19,143 nucleotides of DNA from UBA6164 sp963979005 (GTDB lineage Bacteria; Patescibacteriota; Gracilibacteria; BD1-5; UBA6164), in the NCBI GenBank assembly GCA_963979005.1, contig CAXBVF010000015.1:1-19143 (forward strand), read 5' to 3'. A program made the position numbers and the translations under genes. Positions 1 through 8,553 of the stretch are shown here, piece by piece (positions within the stretch are counted from its first letter, which is position 1; each line of letters begins with the position of its first letter). The notes beneath the pieces were generated by a model. That model was given only the letters and a program-made list of their open reading frames with translations. It was not told where the DNA came from and did not search any database.

Positions 1-163
1 CTCTTAGCATATCTAATACTTCAGTTGATTTTTTCAATTCAGTATCTCAAAAAATAAAAATTATTTTATCTCATGTTTTTGATAAATTTTCTACATAATC
101 AAATTCAAGTCAACTAATAACTTTATTTCAAGTTAAAGTAACACTTCAGGAAAATATATTCAT
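1..163 (-). CDS. Unrecognised protein, 3'-truncated by window edge
   Basis: Minus-strand reading frame starting at ATG 161-163 and open to the left edge when TGA is read as Gly (about 54 codons visible, five of them TGA). The visible part begins MNIFSGSVTLTGNKVISG and has an acidic and hydrophobic alternation, but I see no family motif. It lies downstream of the terminator hairpin at 214-241, so it is probably a separate transcription unit from the sugar transferase. Function unknown. Confidence 0.5.
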
Positions 164-213
164 ATTTTTTTATTAAATAATAATTATAGCAATTATAGTA
201 GTTTATTTTTAAA

Positions 214-241
214 AAGCTAGACTATAATAGTAGTCTAGCTT
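214..241 (-). terminator. Rho-independent terminator after sugar transferase
   Basis: A perfect 11-bp stem (214-224 with 231-241) with a 6-nt loop, followed on the minus strand by a run of five T (211-215, overlapping the stem foot). It lies 18 nt past the stop codon of the sugar transferase, the expected place for its terminator. Confidence 0.8.
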
Positions 242-259
242 AAATTTAACTTAAATCAT

Positions 260-1732
260 TTATTTTCTTGTTAAAACCACATATATAGTTTTGAATAATA
301 TTTTTATATCAAGTAATATGCTCCAGTTTTCTATATAATATATATCTAAATTTGCTTCATCATCGAAATTATTTGTTTCCCTACCATTTACTTGTGACAT
401 TCATGTAATACCTGGTTTTATAGTAAGTAATCTAATATGCTTTGTTAAATATTTATCTACCTCTCTTGTTTGATGAGGCCTAGGTCATATCAAACTCATA
501 TTTCAAATTATTACATTTAGGAATTGTGGAATCTCATCGATAGAATATTTTTCAATAAAGGCTCAAATTTTTGTCTTTCTAGGATCATTTTGTATTTTAT
601 ATAATGGTCAAGACCTACTAGAAGATGAATTTATTAAATCCTCTTCATATTTTAATGCTTCTTCTTTTACTTTTTTGGAAACTTTGTATGAATCCTTTGT
701 ACAATATTTCCACTTCATATACCTAAATTTATAGAGATCAAACTCTTCTCAATATCTTCAAACTCTTCTATTTTTAAAAATAATTGGTCATGAAGAATCT
801 TCTAGTTTTATTAAAATTGATACTATAAATATAATTGGAGAAAATATTACTAATCATAAGATTCAAATAACGATATCAATAATTCTTTTAATAATTGTAT
901 TCCACCCAGATAATGAGGTACTTTTTATTTCTAGAGCAGGTATCCCATTAATAAGTGTCATTGCTGTATTTGATTTAGCTAATTCAAATGAGTTAGCTAA
1001 ATATCTATACTTCACTCAAAAAATTCTTGATAATTCCCAAAGTTCTATCAATTCATCATTTTTATAAGCATTACTTACATAGAGAAGCTCATCTATTTCT
1101 CTTTTTTTTATCATTTTAGTTAAGTCTTCAAAATTAACTTTTTTTATTCATTCTAGTTCAAATTTAATAGATTCAGAGACTCAAACAACCTCGTAATCGT
1201 GAGATTTTACAAAAGAATTTATCAAACTATGAGATTCTCTACATGATTTATTACTTATAATAAATATCCTAGATTTTGATAAAACTCATTTTTTAAACAA
1301 ATGTGTTCTGAAAAAACTAATTAAAAGTCTTTCTAAAATCAGAAAAATACTTCAAAAAAAGTAAGTAAATATTATAATCAGTCTAGGTATTTCAGTAGAA
1401 AATATAAATCACTGTCATAAATAAACAATTACAGTAAAAAAAACAAAAGAGTAAAAACTATATAATAAAATCTTTGAAAATTCTTTTACTCTTCACCACG
1501 ATGAATCAAACTTATAAAGTCAGTGAATTAAAAATATCAAAACCAATACACTAGCTCATATTAATGAAAATTTCACTAATTCTTCAGCTAAAATAGTTTG
1601 AATTGGGAGATTAATACTTGGTAATAAATCAGTAACCAGTCTAATTTCCCTAGACATAAAAAAAACTCAGACTATTATTGCATAGTCTAAAATAATTTTT
1701 ACTATAGTGAAATATATATTTACCTTTTTCAT
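260..1732 (-). CDS. Polyprenyl-phosphate sugar-1-phosphate transferase (exopolysaccharide initiating enzyme)
   Basis: 490 aa. Its C-terminal third matches the bacterial sugar transferase family (PF02397; WcaJ/PglC/CpsE type): a membrane re-entrant region (SGWNTIIKRIIDIVIGILGL), then a KFRYM block, then PQFLNVIIGNMSLIGPRP, then KPGITGMSQVNGR near residue 440. The N-terminal part has several hydrophobic segments and a CoA-binding-like Rossmann region (FIISNKSC), the layout of polyisoprenyl-phosphate hexose-1-phosphate transferases. Family members move a sugar-1-phosphate from a UDP-sugar to undecaprenyl phosphate at the inner face of the membrane, the first step of capsule, exopolysaccharide or O-chain assembly. 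The sugar is not predictable. In-frame TGA codons sit at conserved glycines (GITG, IGPRP, NVIIGNM), strong evidence for UGA = Gly. The start ATG has an A-rich leader without a clear SD. It has its own promoter and terminator. Confidence 0.93.
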
Positions 1733-1765
1733 ATCAAAAGCCGTCTTGTTTTCTAAAATTTTATA

Positions 1766-1792
1766 CTTTTTTATATTTTACATATAAAAAAG
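1766..1792 (-). other. Leader hairpin of the sugar transferase gene
   Basis: Perfect 11-bp inverted repeat (1766-1776 with 1782-1792) with a 5-nt loop, between the predicted promoter and the start codon of the sugar transferase. It has no T-run after it, so it does not look like a terminator. A role in mRNA stability or translation is possible but is inference. AT-rich sequence makes such repeats more likely by chance. Confidence 0.35.
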
Positions 1793-1805
1793 AAAAAAGA
1801 AAGCC

Positions 1806-1834
1806 TATATACCTTAAATAAAGTTTTTTATCAA
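1806..1834 (-). promoter_or_regulatory. Promoter of the sugar transferase gene
   Basis: Minus-strand TTGATA (1829-1834), a 17-nt spacer and TATATA (1806-1811) form a near-consensus sigma70-type promoter about 75 nt upstream of the start codon. It overlaps the probable plus-strand promoter region of the divergent small ORFs. Confidence 0.55.
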
Positions 1835-1849
1835 TAAAAATATACTTTT

Positions 1850-1868
1850 TATAATTAATATTTATAAT
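1850..1868 (+). promoter_or_regulatory. Candidate -10 elements for the small-ORF pair
   Basis: Two perfect TATAAT hexamers (1850-1855 and 1863-1868) lie upstream of the 46-aa ORF. No good -35 is visible for either, and in sequence this AT-rich a TATAAT can occur by chance. Support comes from position, ahead of an SD and a start codon. Confidence 0.35.
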
Positions 1869-1898
1869 TAAATTACACAAAAAAGAGGAGTGAATAAA

Positions 1899-2039
1899 AT
1901 GAGTCCATTATCAGAAGGTCTAATATTTTTTATAATACTATTAGCAACTATAGCGATTATATATTTTGCTGGTAAATATTTGATTTCATTAATCGTATCT
2001 GGAATAACAAAATTTATAGATGCTATAGCAGGTAATTAA
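1899..2039 (+). CDS. Small single-span membrane protein, 46 aa, unknown
   Basis: A 46-aa ORF from ATG 1899 to TAA 2037-2039. The sequence is one long hydrophobic span (about residues 8-34), then a short amphipathic tail ending AIAGN. It has one of the few clear Shine-Dalgarno sequences in the window, GAGGAG at 1885-1890, 8 nt before ATG, so translation is credible despite the size. The next ORF starts at the base after its stop. All four glycines are GGT or GGA and none is TGA, unlike the neighbours. I recognise no family. Candidates are a small membrane regulator, a bacteriocin-like or toxin-like peptide, or a subunit of an envelope complex, none of which can be decided here. Confidence 0.65.
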   Translation: MSPLSEGLIFFIILLATIAIIYFAGKYLISLIVSGITKFIDAIAGN

Positions 2040-2147
2040 ATGAAACTATTATTAGGAAAAGTATTAGGTTTATTATTTTTATTATTTATGATTCTGTTTC
2101 CTGAAAAGGCAGAAGAAATTCTAGATAATTCTGATGGTAATTCTTAA
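2040..2147 (+). CDS. Small membrane protein, 35 aa, unknown
   Basis: ATG at 2040 directly follows the TAA of the 46-aa ORF (TAA-ATG), which suggests translational coupling. The 35-aa product has a hydrophobic N-terminal span (about residues 3-20), then an acidic tail (EKAEEILDNSDGNS), the look of a small single-pass membrane peptide. All three glycines are GGN. A strong terminator begins 5 nt after the stop, so the two ORFs form a complete transcription unit of about 300 nt. No family recognised. Confidence 0.6.
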   Translation: MKLLLGKVLGLLFLLFMILFPEKAEEILDNSDGNS

Positions 2148-2151
2148 TTAC

Positions 2152-2172
2152 GGAGGCGAAAGCCTCCTTTTT
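2152..2172 (+). terminator. Strong rho-independent terminator of the small-ORF unit
   Basis: A 6-bp GC-rich stem (GGAGGC 2152-2157, GCCTCC 2162-2167) closed by a GAAA tetraloop and followed by TTTTT. It is the most GC-rich hairpin in the window. On the minus strand there is no T-run, so it is at best a weak terminator for the convergent yvcK-like gene ending at 2186. Confidence 0.9.
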
Positions 2173-2185
2173 ATTTTTTCTAAAT

Positions 2186-3394
2186 CTATTTAATGTCAAA
2201 TATAACTTTTTCTAATACTTTTATTAACTTCTTTTTAGAATGTTTGTAAAAACTTTTTTCTCAAAGTAAATCAGCTTCAAATACAGTTATTTTTCTTCTA
2301 TTTAACTCTTGTTTTTCTCATTTTGATAAAAATAAATAATCTCATCATTTAACAGAAATATCATTTTTAAATTCTTCTTTTTCTTTGGAACTTAAATCTG
2401 GTTTTTTATTATTTAATATAAAATAATCTATTCTTTTACCTAAAAACCTCTCTATTTTATTTATAAAATCAAGTTGAGTTAAACCTGTTGTTTCTCATCA
2501 TTTATTTGTTGAATTTCATATATATATAATTTTTGCTTTTGTCTGAGTAATAGAATCTTTAACTCATGCTATAATAAAATTTGAAATAAGTGAGGTAAAT
2601 AAATCTCATGGTCATACTATTATAAAATCTGACTTTACAATAGTGTCATGTACTTGAGAATTATGAGTAGCATCAGCTGAACAATCCATTAATTCTAGAT
2701 CAGCTATTCATGAATTATAATCAGCAACATTTGATATTCTATCCTGACTCTCTATGATTTCTCCATTTCATAGTATAGCTCTAATACATGCTCTCTTTGT
2801 TGTTACAGGTATTATATTTCCATTTACTTCTAATAAATCATGCATGAAGCTAATCATTTTATCATAATCTTTATCCATATTATAATACAAAGAAGCCATC
2901 AAAATATTTCAAAACTTATGTCATTTCAAACTATTAGACAATGGCATCTTGAATCCTAGTACTTTATTACATTTGTTTAGAATCATATCATGAATTTCAG
3001 AGCTATTAGCCTTTAAAGATAATTTTAAATCGTCTTTATATTTTCATGCTTTTCATAAAAATAATAATTCTTTGTTTACCTGATTAAATAAATCTGAAAT
3101 TGTAAATGATTTTATCTTTTTCTCATTTAAAAAAGTATACTCAAATACTAAACTAAAATAATCCCTATATTTTGAACCTGACAGAGAAAAAAAACATCTT
3201 CTTAAATCTCCAGGTGGTGGAAGGTGTAGTCATAATTCTTTATCAAAACTTTTCATTAGTTTTCAAGTAGTTCTTCAGTCGTCACTCATTGAAACTATTG
3301 ATGATAATTCTACTTTTTCTCAGAAATACTTAAAAAATCAATCAAGTAGATTTGATTGACCATTTCATCCTCAGATTGTAGTTATATTTAACAT
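2186..3394 (-). CDS. yvcK: YvcK/CofD-family protein (UPF0052, gluconeogenesis-factor type)
   Basis: 402 aa, the last gene of the metG-galU operon. Family landmarks are visible in order: the nucleotide-binding GGGNGQSN near residues 8-15 (GGGTG in most members), SMSDDG at 35-40, PPPGDLRR at 59-66, a GNILMASL block mid-protein, and GPGDLFTSLISN near residue 260. The fold is shared with 2-phospho-L-lactate transferase CofD. In bacteria without F420 it is the YvcK type, which in Bacillus and relatives binds UDP-GlcNAc and supports cell-wall synthesis and shape under gluconeogenic growth. A neighbour making UDP-glucose (galU) fits the YvcK reading better than CofD. It starts one base after the galU stop (TAA-T-ATG), implying coupling. 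The stop is TAG. Many glycines are TGA, including ones in the GGG and GPG motifs. Confidence 0.87.
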
Positions 3395-3395
3395 A

Positions 3396-4268
3396 TTATT
3401 TTAAATCTAAACTTTTTAAATATTCTTTAAACTCATCTTTTAATTCATCTCTTTTTAATCCATGAGCCACTACAGCTTTCAAAAATCAAATTTTTGAACC
3501 TGTATCATACCTATCTCACTTAACATCTAATCAATAAATATCTTTTTCTTTTCTCATTAGTTCAAATGCATCAGCTAATCTAATTTCTCAATCTCATACT
3601 CATGATGTTGATTTCTCCAAATAATCAAAAATCTCAGGTGTTAAAATATATTTTCATATTACTCAATGTCTTGATTTTGTTTCAGTAACATTTGGTTTTT
3701 CTAAAAATTTATCTACTTTGAATGCCTGATCTGACTTATCAATTGTTTCTATTATTCAATAACTAGGGACTTCTTCATCAGAGACATTAACAGTTGCCAT
3801 GATAGGAGATAATTTCTCTTCATATGCTTCGACTAATTGACTTGCAGCTGATTTTTCATTATCAACTAAATCATCTCAAAATAAGACTAGAAATGGCTCA
3901 TCTCATATAAGGTTTTTTGTTCTAAGTATAGCTTCTCAATCTCATTTTGGATATGGTTGTCTCACGTAAACTATATTAGCCATTTCATTTAATCCTTTAA
4001 CCACTTTTAAATAATCAAATTTTCCTGATTTATCTAGCTTGTCTTCTAGTTCAAAATTTGAATCAAAATGATCCTCTATAGCTCTCTTACTTCTTCAAGT
4101 CACAATTATAATATCAGTACATCAAGCACTTATCGCTTCCTCAACTAGCATTTGCATAACTGGTTTATCTATAATAGGAAACATTTCTTTTGGTAGAGCT
4201 TTAGTCGCTGGTAAAAACCTTGTTCATACTCAAGCTGCTGGTATAACACATTTTCTAATTGTTTTCAT
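3396..4268 (-). CDS. galU: UTP--glucose-1-phosphate uridylyltransferase
   Basis: 290 aa, the usual length for bacterial GalU. It forms UDP-glucose from UTP and glucose-1-phosphate in the cytosol and feeds glycolipid and polysaccharide synthesis. The N-terminus has the nucleotidyltransferase signature PAAGVGTRFLPATKALPKEM (residues 10-29). Later come FGDD, VDKFLEKP near residue 190 and GDRYDTGSKIGFLKA near residue 250, all typical of GalU. By hand count 17 of its 21 glycines are TGA, including those of AAGVG and of GDGE. The start ATG has an A-rich, SD-less leader and lies 7 nt after the upstream membrane-protein gene. The yvcK-like gene follows after one base. Confidence 0.95.
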
Positions 4269-4275
4269 TTATATT

Positions 4276-4809
4276 TTATTTTTTATCTAAATTATCAATT
4301 ACGCTTTCGTAATCATCCCAAATACTTTTTCATCAATTAAATTCGTATTTTTTATCAGTTTTGAAGTGTAAATCTTTAGTCTTTGCGTTATCATTAGATC
4401 TTCTTCTATTTCTAATTTTACTTTTATTGTTAACTAACTTATCTTCTCATATAAATTCTAGTTTTTCTTTCTTTTTTTCTTTTTTAACTTCTAACATAGT
4501 ATCAAACTTTCATTTGTTTTTTTCGTTAAGCATATCCCTTATATAATCATAATATACCTTTTTTACAGGTTTTTCTATTTGTGACTCAGGTAAATTTTTC
4601 CATGGAACTTTGGTCTTGGCTGATATTCAAAAACAATCATATATTCAAAGGCTTTTTAAAGTTTTTTCTAAATCTAAATCTGTTTTTAAATAAATAACGA
4701 CAAGTATTACAATTAAAAAAGGTCCAAAAAATACAACTAAAATAACTAAAAAAGCTACAATAGCTACAATCTTTCACATTGCACATCTTGTTGTATTAAT
4801 TTCTTGCAT
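4276..4809 (-). CDS. Hypothetical membrane-anchored basic protein, 177 aa
   Basis: Open from ATG 4807-4809 to TAA 4276-4278 with TGA as Gly. One strong hydrophobic segment near the N-terminus (about residues 12-41, GKIVAIVAFLVILVVFFGPF and on) is followed by a roughly 135-residue Lys/Glu-rich tail with a basic RNRRRS patch, probably cytoplasmic. It sits one base after metG (TAA-T-ATG) and 7 nt before galU, so it is cotranscribed. I recognise no domain. Anchoring of an envelope or nucleotide-sugar protein is speculation from context. Confidence 0.7.
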
Positions 4810-4810
4810 A

Positions 4811-6388
4811 TTAATCTAGTTCAAATCTTAAAAACAATGCTTCTCATTTTTCTTTAATCATAAATATTTCTTCTTTACTCCTTAATTCTTCTAATTTTCA
4901 GTCCTCTAATTGTTCAGAATAATTTTCAAGTCATATTTTAGTGAATAGTTCTCACATCTTTTCTGGAAAGAATGAATATAAATTCATTCATACTTGTCTA
5001 AGTGATTCTGAAATTGTAAAAAATATATTAATTACTTCTTCTCTTTTTGATTCATCTTTTATTAGTTTCCATGGTTCATTTGTATCTACATATTTGTTTA
5101 TATCATCTAAAAATGAAAAAGAAGTTTCAAGTGCTTCTTTTAGATTATATGATTCTATAGACTTATTGTAATTATTTATATACGAATCTAATTTATTTTT
5201 TATATCTATATCTATTTCTCAAGTTAAACCATTTTCTAAATTTAACTTAAGAGTTAAAACAACTACTCTATTTACTAAATTACCTAGGTTATTTGCTAAT
5301 TTAGCATTGTAAGCTAAAACTGCTTGATACTGGTCAAAATCTCAGTCTTGTCATATATTGAAACTACATAATAAATATAGTGTTAATAAATCTTTTGAAT
5401 ATTTTTCAGAAAAATCTACTGGGTCTATTATATTTCAAATTGATTTGGAAATCTTTTGTCCATCTACTGTAAAAAATCATGTAGTAAGGATTTGTTTTGG
5501 TAGCTCATATCAGGCAGATAATAACATTGCTGGCCAATAAATAGCATGAAATCTAATAATATCTTTTCCTACAACATGTAAATTAGCTGGCCAAAAATCT
5601 TCATCTCAATTTTGACATACGGTCAAATAATTAAATAAAGCATCATACCAAACATAGGTAACTTGTTCTTCATCAAAAGGTAATTTGATACCAAATTTAT
5701 TTGTTTCTCTAGAAATTGAAAAATCCTCTAAACCTCTTTTTGTAAATGCTATTACTTCATTGAATCTATCACTTGGAACTACAAATTCTGGATTATTTTC
5801 ATAGTATTCCAATAACTTATCTTCGTAAGCTGATAATTTGAAAAAATAGTTTTTTTCTTTTATTATATCTGGTGTTTTTAAATGATCAGGACAAACTTTA
5901 ATAATATTTTCTGTAACTTTGACTTTATCTGAAATAGGAAAAGTCTCATTAGTCTCTTTGTTAAGATAAACCAAATCATCATCCTTTTTAAATCATTCAC
6001 ATCAAACACAGTACATTCATTCGTATTCTCATTGATAAATATCTCATTTATCAAAAGAAGTTTGTAGTACACTTCTCACAAATTCATGATGTCTTTTCTC
6101 TGTAGTTCTAATAAAATCTGTATAGTTTATCTTTAAACCATCCCAGACTCATTTATGTTTTCCTGCCATAACATCCAAATATGGCATTACTTTCATATCC
6201 AATTTTTCAGCTTCTAATACAGCTTTTTGCGAATTTTCATCTACTCATGTTGAAAATTTTACATTTCTTCAACTAATCTTTTGATACCTAGCAATAGTAT
6301 CAGCTATAATCGTACTATAGGCATGACCAATATGAGGTATTCAGTTTGTATAATAAATAGGGGTTGTAATATAGAAATTATCTTTCAT
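4811..6388 (-). CDS. metG: Methionyl-tRNA synthetase
   Basis: 525 aa class I synthetase charging tRNA-Met. The HIGH motif is at residues 19-22 (PHIGHAY). The connective-peptide zinc region has Cys127, Cys130 and CPDH at 166-169, which suits a one-knuckle type. The tryptophan-rich block TYVWYDALFNY and the KISKS motif (residues 312-316, DGQKISKSIGN) follow, then the helical anticodon-binding domain with NEPWKL. At this length the protein lacks the C-terminal tRNA-binding EMAP-like domain of longer MetRS. First gene of a four-gene operon. No SD is visible: the start ATG comes 3 nt after a 14-bp hairpin (6392-6429), an unusual arrangement. In the standard code the gene breaks into fragments. With TGA as Gly it is intact. 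Confidence 0.96.
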
Positions 6389-6390
6389 TA

Positions 6391-6429
6391 AAAAATTGTT
6401 AGCAATCATATAAAGTTGCTAACAATTTT
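6391..6429 (-). terminator. Hairpin between the 82-aa ORF and metG (terminator or attenuator)
   Basis: A perfect 14-bp stem (6392-6405 with 6416-6429) with a 10-nt loop, followed on the minus strand by a T-run at 6391-6395. It lies 28 nt after the 82-aa ORF stop, as a terminator should. Its T-run ends 3-5 nt from the metG ATG (6386-6388), so metG transcripts arriving from upstream would carry this hairpin against their start codon. Confidence 0.7.
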
Positions 6430-6457
6430 AGTGGGTTTTTCCTATTTGTAAAGAGAA

Positions 6458-6706
6458 TTATTCAATTACTGTAGCTCGATTACTATTATTTAAATTACTT
6501 GAAGATTTATCTCTATAATTTAAGACACAATCAATCTGTGATACACAAGAATCATGTAACATTCATGCTTCTTTTAAAAAGATATAAGTACCATGTAAAG
6601 ATTCTTGTTTTTCCTTATCTGTTAATTCAACACTCTCTACAGGCTTGGTTGGAGAAATTAATTGTCATGTAAAAGCATCTCTTCAGTCTGCTGTGTATAA
6701 TGTCAT
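6458..6706 (-). CDS. Hypothetical protein, 82 aa
   Basis: Begins MTLYTADGRDAFTGQLISPT and runs from ATG 6704-6706 to TAA 6458-6460. It is soluble in composition, with two Cys (about residues 54 and 60) in the stretch CVSQIDC, and a Ser/Asn-rich C-terminus. It has its own promoter (TTGACA at 6759-6764) and a terminator-like hairpin behind it, so it looks like a monocistronic gene. Three glycines are TGA. No family recognised. Confidence 0.6.
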
Positions 6707-6736
6707 ATTTTTTTATATTATTTTTTAATTTAAATA

Positions 6737-6764
6737 ATATTAGATAAAATATACTATTTGTCAA
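6737..6764 (-). promoter_or_regulatory. Promoter of the 82-aa ORF
   Basis: A consensus minus-strand TTGACA (6759-6764), 16-nt spacer and TAATAT (6737-6742), giving a start near 6730 and a leader of about 24 nt. The -35 lies 3 nt downstream of the pilin-like gene's stop codon. Confidence 0.6.
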
Positions 6765-6767
6765 TTT

Positions 6768-8459
6768 CTAGTTTTTAAAACATCTAACTGATAAACCATC
6801 GGAACGTTTAATCGTACTACTATTTGAATTTATATTAGCTGCATCTAAAAATATACTAAAAGCTGTAGTTCAAGTATTTGGTGAAGATGACCAATAATAA
6901 CCATAAGATCATACATCTGCGACAATTGCATTATTACCAAGACTGGCTCAATAACGTTTTCATCCCCAAGGAATAAGTATATCTGCTCTCATAGCTGGTG
7001 AATTAGCCCATCATGCTGATGTATGGACTCAAGACCATTCTAATTCGCTAGGTACATGATATCAAATCTCACATGGTCATTTTCTATCAATATCTCATCA
7101 AGGATTATTTCACCATAGGTCATCATTTACTGATGAATTCCAATTATCAAAACCATATACAAACGTATTATCACCAAAAGTACTACCTGTTAATGATATA
7201 GCAATCTGTGAGGTACTTGTAGAGGCTGTCTTAATTGGAGAATTATTTCACCATTGAAATAATTCTCAATATGATAATGATGTGGTTCAGGCTATATTAG
7301 TTCATACATTACAGGCCGATAATGTATATCAATTAGCGACTCAACTACATATTATTATATCAGCAGTATCGCATGAACCATATGTTGATGTTGCGGCAAA
7401 TGCAGTTGGATTATTTGCTCATAAACAACTTGAATAAGGATTTATATCACAATTCAATCATGTATATGGAGATGTACAAGTATATCAACATTCATTACTA
7501 TCTAGGACATAAGCCTGATTTACACTTGTTGGATTAACTATATATGTCTTATTTAAATCATCTGCTGGTTTTGTTGTATCATCACATGAATTAGATATCA
7601 ATGATATTTTTGTAGTCAAATCATTTAATACAACTCTATTAAGGGCTGTTACTATCTCTAATTCTCAACTAGAACTTAAAATATAATTATAAATATCATC
7701 ACCAGCTAATATTGAACCAGTGTAAGCATCTTTTATTTTTTCTATTACGATTTCCTTTTCTGCATTAGAAGTATCAATATTAATACTTCAAGTATAAACT
7801 GATAATACTAATCATGTTAGCGATCATGTATTTGATATCACATTTCATTGTTCTGGAATATTATCTCATCCATTAATTACTTGTGAACTAATGTTACTAG
7901 AATCTAGAGTCATAGTTGTTGCTCAAACTTCTGTATTTATTATACTTGGTACTGGAACTATATAACTAGCAGTTTTTATAAATACTCTGTTATATGTTCC
8001 ATCTATCTTTGGCGTAACTACTAAACTTGCAGCATTAGTCTGGTTAATATTATTTAGTGTAAGATTATCCCCTTCTAACAAACTAAGTATTTCAAATTCA
8101 TTTTTATTATTTGCTACTGAAAATATATATTTTTTCTCCGTCAATGGATCAGTTGGAACTTCTGAGATACTTCTTGATAAACTAGAAATAACTGTAGATC
8201 AAAAATCTCATTGATACCATAGAGTTTCTGTTCCATAATCTACTATTTGATTATCATCTGGTAGTGGATATTTTCCAGCATCTAAGTGAAATAGTTCTAG
8301 AGATGTTTTCATATTTGATACATCTGAGATTCTAATAGAATCTCTAGCATCTTTTGAATATCATTGTAGTGATATAAAGGCTATAGTTCAGAGTATTGCT
8401 AGTATTGTAATTACTACTATTAATTCTACTAAGGTGAAAGCTTGTTTTTGTTTATTCAT
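6768..8459 (-). CDS. Type IV pilin-like protein with C-terminal FISUMP domain
   Basis: 563 aa. The N-terminus MNKQKQAFTLVELIVVITIL is a class III (prepilin) signal: a short basic leader, cleavage expected before Phe8, Glu5 of the mature protein, then a hydrophobic helix. A pilin-like globular start follows (KTSLELFHLDAGKYPLPDD), then several hundred residues of Ser/Thr/Asn-rich beta-type sequence with Cys. The last 180 or so residues carry the pattern of the Fibrobacter succinogenes major paralogous domain (TIGR02145): LFQWGNNSP, CEIGYHVPSELEW, YYWSSSP, and the end KRSDGLSVRCFKN. Export and assembly by a type IV pilus or pseudopilus machine, with the FISUMP domain outside the cell as an adhesin or tip module, is inferred from family knowledge. 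It is far longer than a major pilin (about 150 aa), so a minor or tip pilin is likely. Stop TAG. The 82-aa ORF follows. Confidence 0.85.
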
Positions 8460-8473
8460 ATTGTTTATAATTA

Positions 8474-8479
8474 ATTATA
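8474..8479 (-). promoter_or_regulatory. Candidate -10 of the pilin-like gene
   Basis: Minus-strand TATAAT ending 14 nt before the pilin start codon, after the upstream terminator. The -35 region (TTATTT) is weak. It would give a leader of only about 8 nt. Confidence 0.35.
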
Positions 8480-8503
8480 TAACTTATATTAAGTATAAAT
8501 AAA

Positions 8504-8540
8504 AATCAGAAAAATTAAATTTTATTTAATTTTTCTGATT
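8504..8540 (-). terminator. Terminator after the M48 protease gene
   Basis: A perfect 16-bp AT-rich stem (8504-8519 with 8525-8540), 5-nt loop, with a minus-strand T-run at 8501-8505. It begins 13 nt past the protease stop and separates it from the pilin-like gene. Confidence 0.75.
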
Positions 8541-8553
8541 GACTTAATATTGT

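Noticed and set aside
2194..2199. Minus-strand TTGACA at the end of the yvcK-like gene
   Set aside because: It is within the last codons of that gene, and no -10 at suitable spacing or downstream minus-strand gene follows.
4361..4546. Short plus-strand open frame rich in Leu, Ser and Phe
   Set aside because: It lies opposite the Lys/Glu/Arg-rich tail of the 177-aa membrane protein gene. The composition is that of a complement of A-rich coding sequence, with no SD.
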